From a virus, in IMG/VR virus record IMGVR_UViG_3300028548_005791, positions 1-27,964 of that record: a DNA stretch of 27,964 bases. The stretch is one strand, 5' to 3'. Both the position numbers and the translations under genes were made by a program. Below the pieces are notes generated by a model. That model searched no databases, was not told where the DNA came from, and saw only the letters and a list, made by a program, of their open reading frames with translations. Shown piece after piece: positions 25,296 to 27,964 of the stretch (the first letter of the stretch is position 1; every line of letters begins with the position of its first letter).

Positions 25296-25526
25296 ATGAC
25301 AGAAGCAACACAGTCGATTAACTACGCAAGGATTTTAGATGACTGCCTAGCCAGAGAGCCAAGTATTCAATCTCTATGTGACAAGACAGGCATAAGCCGA
25401 TCTTCTTTCTATCGCTTCAGGTCTGAGAGAAAGATAAACGCGACAGTGTTAGAGAAGCTTATTAAAAAATACAACTTAGACATTGCTTACTATATTGAGT
25501 ATGCCCCTGATTTTGAGGGAAGCTAA
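25296..25526 (+). CDS. Small HTH DNA-binding protein, Cro-like
   Basis: This 76-residue protein carries a helix-turn-helix around residues 23-43 (SIQSLCDKTGISRSSFYRFRSE), followed by helices ending in LIKKYNLDIAYYI. Size and layout suit a Cro/XRE-type phage regulator. AAGG lies upstream of the ATG. It is first in the rightward operon and faces the minus operon across an intergenic region with paired inverted repeats, so it probably regulates both directions. It could be a repressor, an anti-repressor or an activator; the sequence does not decide. Confidence 0.72.
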   Translation: MTEATQSINYARILDDCLAREPSIQSLCDKTGISRSSFYRFRSERKINATVLEKLIKKYNLDIAYYIEYAPDFEGS

Positions 25527-25527
25527 G

Positions 25528-27444
25528 ATGGAAGATACCTTAACGCTGGCAATGGAATATTTAGATCGAGGCTGGTCTATTATTCCTTGCTCCCCTACAA
25601 CCAAGCGGCCTTGCATTGACTCTTGGAAAGAATTCCAGACCCGTCAGCCTACGACTGAGGAGGTGGAGAAATGGCTACGACTTAGACCTGATGCACACCT
25701 CGCATTAGTCACAGGTGCTATCTCAGGAATAGTCGTAGTCGATTGCGACAATGAAGAATCTAAACGCTTTGCATTAGAGCATGACCTCACCTCACCCATC
25801 CGAGTGGAGACCAAGCGTGGTGTTCACTACTACTTCCGTGACCCCTTGGATGGGGGGCGTAGACCTCCAAGAGTAGGTAGCAATGCAGGTAAAAATTGGT
25901 ATCACTGTGACGGACTCGATTTTCGTGGTGATGGTGGCTACGTCATTATCCCCCCGTCCAAAAACTATGAGTTTCATATTCCAACTGGACTCGACTTCGA
26001 TGACGACATGCCTCTGTGGATTGATCCTGATTTCAGCACCACAGAACCAGCCGTTGAAAATGATTTTGATTTCGGTCTTCTTGATCTTACATACGCTGGC
26101 ACGAATACCCCTGCGCTATCTCGCATTCAACAAAAGGCTGACTCATACCCGAACAACTTAATCCCTACTGGTGGCACTGGACGGCATGACCTCGTTTTCA
26201 ATTACGCATCCGAGGCTTGCTTAAAATACGGGATAGGTGATGAACTTGAAGTTGCAATACGAGACATGATGGATAAGTATTTTGTCGAGCCGCTTGATGA
26301 ATCTCGTGTGAGAACAAACCTTCAATCTGTTCGAGAGCTAGAACGAGCCAATCACCCTGAGCGTTTTGATCGTAATGGTAATTACATCGCACATTTATCC
26401 TCGTCTATTGAGCCAATATCTTTAGCCGCACCGCTTGATGAGGATGAAGCTGAGAACTATATACCTCTGACGGAAGAAGACGCAGAGAGTTTAATAAAGG
26501 AGGCTCAGGGCTACGAGTATTTAGTTGACCCTTGGCTAAGGAAAGAATCTATCACGCAAGTCTATGGCTACTCTGGTCACGGCAAGTCTATGTTCCTCAC
26601 ACATATGATGTATCACCTCGCGTGTGGCAAAAGCATGGGGTGCTTTGAGGTTAGTAAGCCGTCAAAGGTTCTGTATCTCGACTTCGAGAACGGCAAGGCC
26701 ACCTTGGGTTCCATGCTTGCAACATTCAAAGATTCATTTGGCTCAAGCCACGGCAACTACAATCTCTGGACTCCATTTGTTGGCAAGAAAGAGAACATTG
26801 ATATGCGCTCTCCCGAAGGGGTGCATGAGTTTACAAAGTGGCTGATTAGTGTGAAGCCTGATGTTGTCGTGATCGACACCATACGGACTGCATTCGCAGG
26901 GCTGTCGGAAAACAAAGCAGACGAGTGGGCGCACATCAACAAGATTGCTCTTGCTATCCGCAACAAGGGCATGGCTATTGTAATGGTGCATCATGCTAAC
27001 AAGCCTTCTGAAAGTGGCGCAGGTAAGGAGGCAGGTAGTACCAACCAGCTCACAGTTCTTGAGACTCAAATAAAAGTGACCCAAGTGTTTAGCGATAAAG
27101 CGACTGCTGAAATGAACAGCGGCTTGTTCGCTGGTGACATTGAATCCAATCCCTATTCAACCCTCGAATCTCAGATGAATTCACGAGGCGCAAGCATTGA
27201 TGTCGTGATGGAAGTTCGTTTCGGAAAGGTCAGGGAGTGGACAGACAACCACCAGCGTTGCCAGTACATCGCATTCGGTACATCAAACACAGATGAGAAG
27301 AGGCATGTCATAACCTCACGCTCACCTAAGCAACGTGTGCAATCAATGTACTCACCAGCCAGAGGGCACGATGAATTGTATCTATCACGAGTGCTGCATG
27401 TGCCTGTTAAAACAATATATAAATGGCTAGAGGAAATGAAATGA
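25528..27444 (+). CDS. Primase-polymerase / RecA-fold helicase replication protein
   Basis: This 638-residue replication initiator has two enzymatic parts. Residues 1-170 match the bifunctional primase-polymerase (archaeo-eukaryotic primase-like) domain: VVVDCDN with D72 and D74, GVHYYF with H100, and DFRGDGGYVIIPP from D131. Residues about 330-560 are a RecA/RepA-type ATPase: Walker A GYSGHGKS at 347-354, Walker B VVVID with D450, and MVHHANK at 486-492. The C-terminus (LYLSRVLHVPVKTIYKWLEEM) looks like a helix-turn-helix. The start at 25528 is preferred over an ATG at 25483, because GAGGGAAG lies just upstream and the earlier one overlaps the regulator and encodes unrelated residues. It would prime and unwind DNA at the phage origin. 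Confidence 0.86.
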   Translation: MEDTLTLAMEYLDRGWSIIPCSPTTKRPCIDSWKEFQTRQPTTEEVEKWLRLRPDAHLALVTGAISGIVVVDCDNEESKRFALEHDLTSPIRVETKRGVHYYFRDPLDGGRRPPRVGSNAGKNWYHCDGLDFRGDGGYVIIPPSKNYEFHIPTGLDFDDDMPLWIDPDFSTTEPAVENDFDFGLLDLTYAGTNTPALSRIQQKADSYPNNLIPTGGTGRHDLVFNYASEACLKYGIGDELEVAIRDMMDKYFVEPLDESRVRTNLQSVRELERANHPERFDRNGNYIAHLSSSIEPISLAAPLDEDEAENYIPLTEEDAESLIKEAQGYEYLVDPWLRKESITQVYGYSGHGKSMFLTHMMYHLACGKSMGCFEVSKPSKVLYLDFENGKATLGSMLATFKDSFGSSHGNYNLWTPFVGKKENIDMRSPEGVHEFTKWLISVKPDVVVIDTIRTAFAGLSENKADEWAHINKIALAIRNKGMAIVMVHHANKPSESGAGKEAGSTNQLTVLETQIKVTQVFSDKATAEMNSGLFAGDIESNPYSTLESQMNSRGASIDVVMEVRFGKVREWTDNHQRCQYIAFGTSNTDEKRHVITSRSPKQRVQSMYSPARGHDELYLSRVLHVPVKTIYKWLEEMK

Positions 27445-27587
27445 ATATCACCCCCAACAAAATAGAATTAATAAAAAAGTTCAAAGGCAAGTGGTCGGTA
27501 AAGTCTATCGCTAACAGCACTCAACTTAGCTCGCGTGATGTAAAAGTAATCCTTGCCACACTTAATGTAATCAATAAACCCTCGTAA
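27441..27587 (+). CDS. 48-aa HTH-like small protein
   Basis: The ATG overlaps the helicase stop (ATGA), a classic coupled arrangement. The product is 48 residues, with a helix-turn-helix-like segment (WSVKSIANSTQLSSRDVKVIL) after a basic helix. It could bind DNA as a dimer, perhaps at the origin or the divergent operator. The next feature after its stop codon is a GC hairpin, consistent with the end of an operon. The coding potential looks real, but the function is unknown. Confidence 0.6.
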   Translation: MNITPNKIELIKKFKGKWSVKSIANSTQLSSRDVKVILATLNVINKPS

Positions 27588-27594
27588 ATACAAT

Positions 27595-27610
27595 GCCCCT
27601 TTTTTGGGGC
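27595..27610 (+). terminator. Short GC hairpin with T-rich loop (weak terminator candidate)
   Basis: GCCCC (27595-27599), six Ts and GGGGC (27606-27610) form a 5-bp stem 8 nt after the 48-aa gene stop codon. The Ts are in the loop and no T tract follows on either strand, so it is not a standard terminator. It may instead be a pause or processing site. Confidence 0.35.
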
Positions 27611-27621
27611 AGACGACCCAT

Positions 27622-27664
27622 CGCTTGAGGCAATAGATAATAAATCTTTAACTATCCTCAAGCG
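27622..27664 (+). repeat. Perfect 9-bp inverted repeat upstream of the 83-aa gene
   Basis: CGCTTGAGG (27622-27630) and CCTCAAGCG (27656-27664) are perfect complements separated by 25 nt of very AT-rich sequence. The right arm ends 4 nt before the next ATG. It could be an RNA hairpin limiting translation, a regulator site, or a replication-associated structure near the primase/helicase gene. Confidence 0.6.
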
Positions 27665-27668
27665 CGTT

Positions 27669-27920
27669 ATGAACTCTCCCAATAATCTCCTCGCCCTTGC
27701 GAGAATGCAAGTTGGCGTAGCTGCTGACGAGTGTATGTCCAAAGACATCAAAGTCAAAATTAAAGACATCTATCTTCTGATGAAATCACGAACATGTGAT
27801 CTCAACAATGTGTGCGACAAACTATCAGACGTTCATCGAATAACTCACGACCCTCTCGTTAAAACTTTCTTAGCGAAAGCGATTGACCTCATTGATGAAA
27901 TAGAAACCACAGAGATTTAA
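27669..27920 (+). CDS. Unknown helical protein (83 aa)
   Basis: This 83-residue, all-helical-looking protein has Leu/Asp/Lys patterning (KIKDIYLLMKSRTCDLNNVCDKLSDVHRI) and no recognised motif. No clear ribosome-binding site precedes the ATG at 27669. In-frame ATGs at 27705 (MQVGVAADE) and 27735 (MSKDIKVK) are alternative starts. The gene ends 3 nt before another start codon, consistent with an operon of small early phage genes. Confidence 0.55.
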   Translation: MNSPNNLLALARMQVGVAADECMSKDIKVKIKDIYLLMKSRTCDLNNVCDKLSDVHRITHDPLVKTFLAKAIDLIDEIETTEI

Positions 27921-27923
27921 GAT

Positions 27924-27964
27924 ATGACAAAAAGAAAGAGTAAGGAATTTACTGAAGACACCAA
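27924..27964 (+). CDS. Start of a downstream gene (partial)
   Basis: An ATG three bases after the preceding stop opens a frame (MTKRKSKEFTEDT) running off the right edge, with AGAG upstream. The basic then acidic N-terminus gives no function. Confidence 0.45.
   Translation, partial: MTKRKSKEFTEDT

Noticed and set aside
25483-25527. Earlier ATG for the primase-helicase
   Set aside because: It overlaps the regulator gene, adds residues unlike the primase N-terminus, and has a worse ribosome-binding site than 25528.
1-27964. CRISPR array or tRNA genes
   Set aside because: No regularly spaced direct repeats and no cloverleaf-like segments were noticed on either strand.

Overview
The window looks like about 28 kb of a tailed double-stranded DNA phage genome with a short-tailed (podovirus-like) gene plan. 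No cellular housekeeping genes, rRNA or tRNA are visible. The evidence is a head gene block (putative scaffold followed by an SU10/DUF5309-type major capsid protein), an adaptor-like protein, a beta-rich tail nozzle-like protein and a tail fibre. These are followed by a run of internal or ejection-type virion proteins ending in one giant 3379-residue protein. There are no tail-sheath or tape-measure genes. Shine-Dalgarno sites are of the AGGAG type, so the host is probably a bacterium with standard initiation signals. An aquatic or marine origin is a guess from protein resemblance. I cannot name the phage or host.

Layout. (1) Positions 1-12,348, + strand, late region: the tail end of an upstream gene, scaffold, capsid protein, two small head/connector candidates, nozzle-like protein, tail fibre, two virion proteins that share an N-terminal motif, and two helical internal virion proteins. 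The capsid gene is flanked by a 212-nt leader and a three-hairpin 3' region ending in a terminator. (2) Positions 12,349-22,599, + strand: a terminator, a hairpin that overlaps the Shine-Dalgarno site, and the giant polyvalent virion protein with two separate HExGH metallopeptidase-like motifs. (3) Positions 22,596-25,181, - strand: a four-gene recombination/replication operon (144-aa unknown, Sak4-like ATPase, DUF669-type ssDNA-binding protein, Cas4-like iron-sulphur nuclease). It converges on the giant gene with a 4-nt overlap and has an internal terminator before the nuclease. (4) Positions 25,182-27,964: a 114-bp divergent control region, then + strand early-type genes: a small HTH protein, a primase-polymerase/helicase, a 48-aa HTH-like protein overlapping it by 4 nt, an 83-aa unknown and the start of another gene.

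How it may work together. The divergent region at 25.2 kb could switch on both arms of DNA metabolism. The + arm would make the replication initiator (primase plus RecA-fold helicase). The - arm would make a recombinase-type ATPase, an SSB-like protein and a PD-(D/E)XK nuclease. Late genes build the head, tail and an ejection apparatus whose last component carries the putative metallopeptidase domains. No integrase, DNA polymerase A/B, RNA polymerase, terminase, complete portal or lysis gene is recognisable here; these presumably lie outside the window. All functional calls rest on motif reading without database searches.
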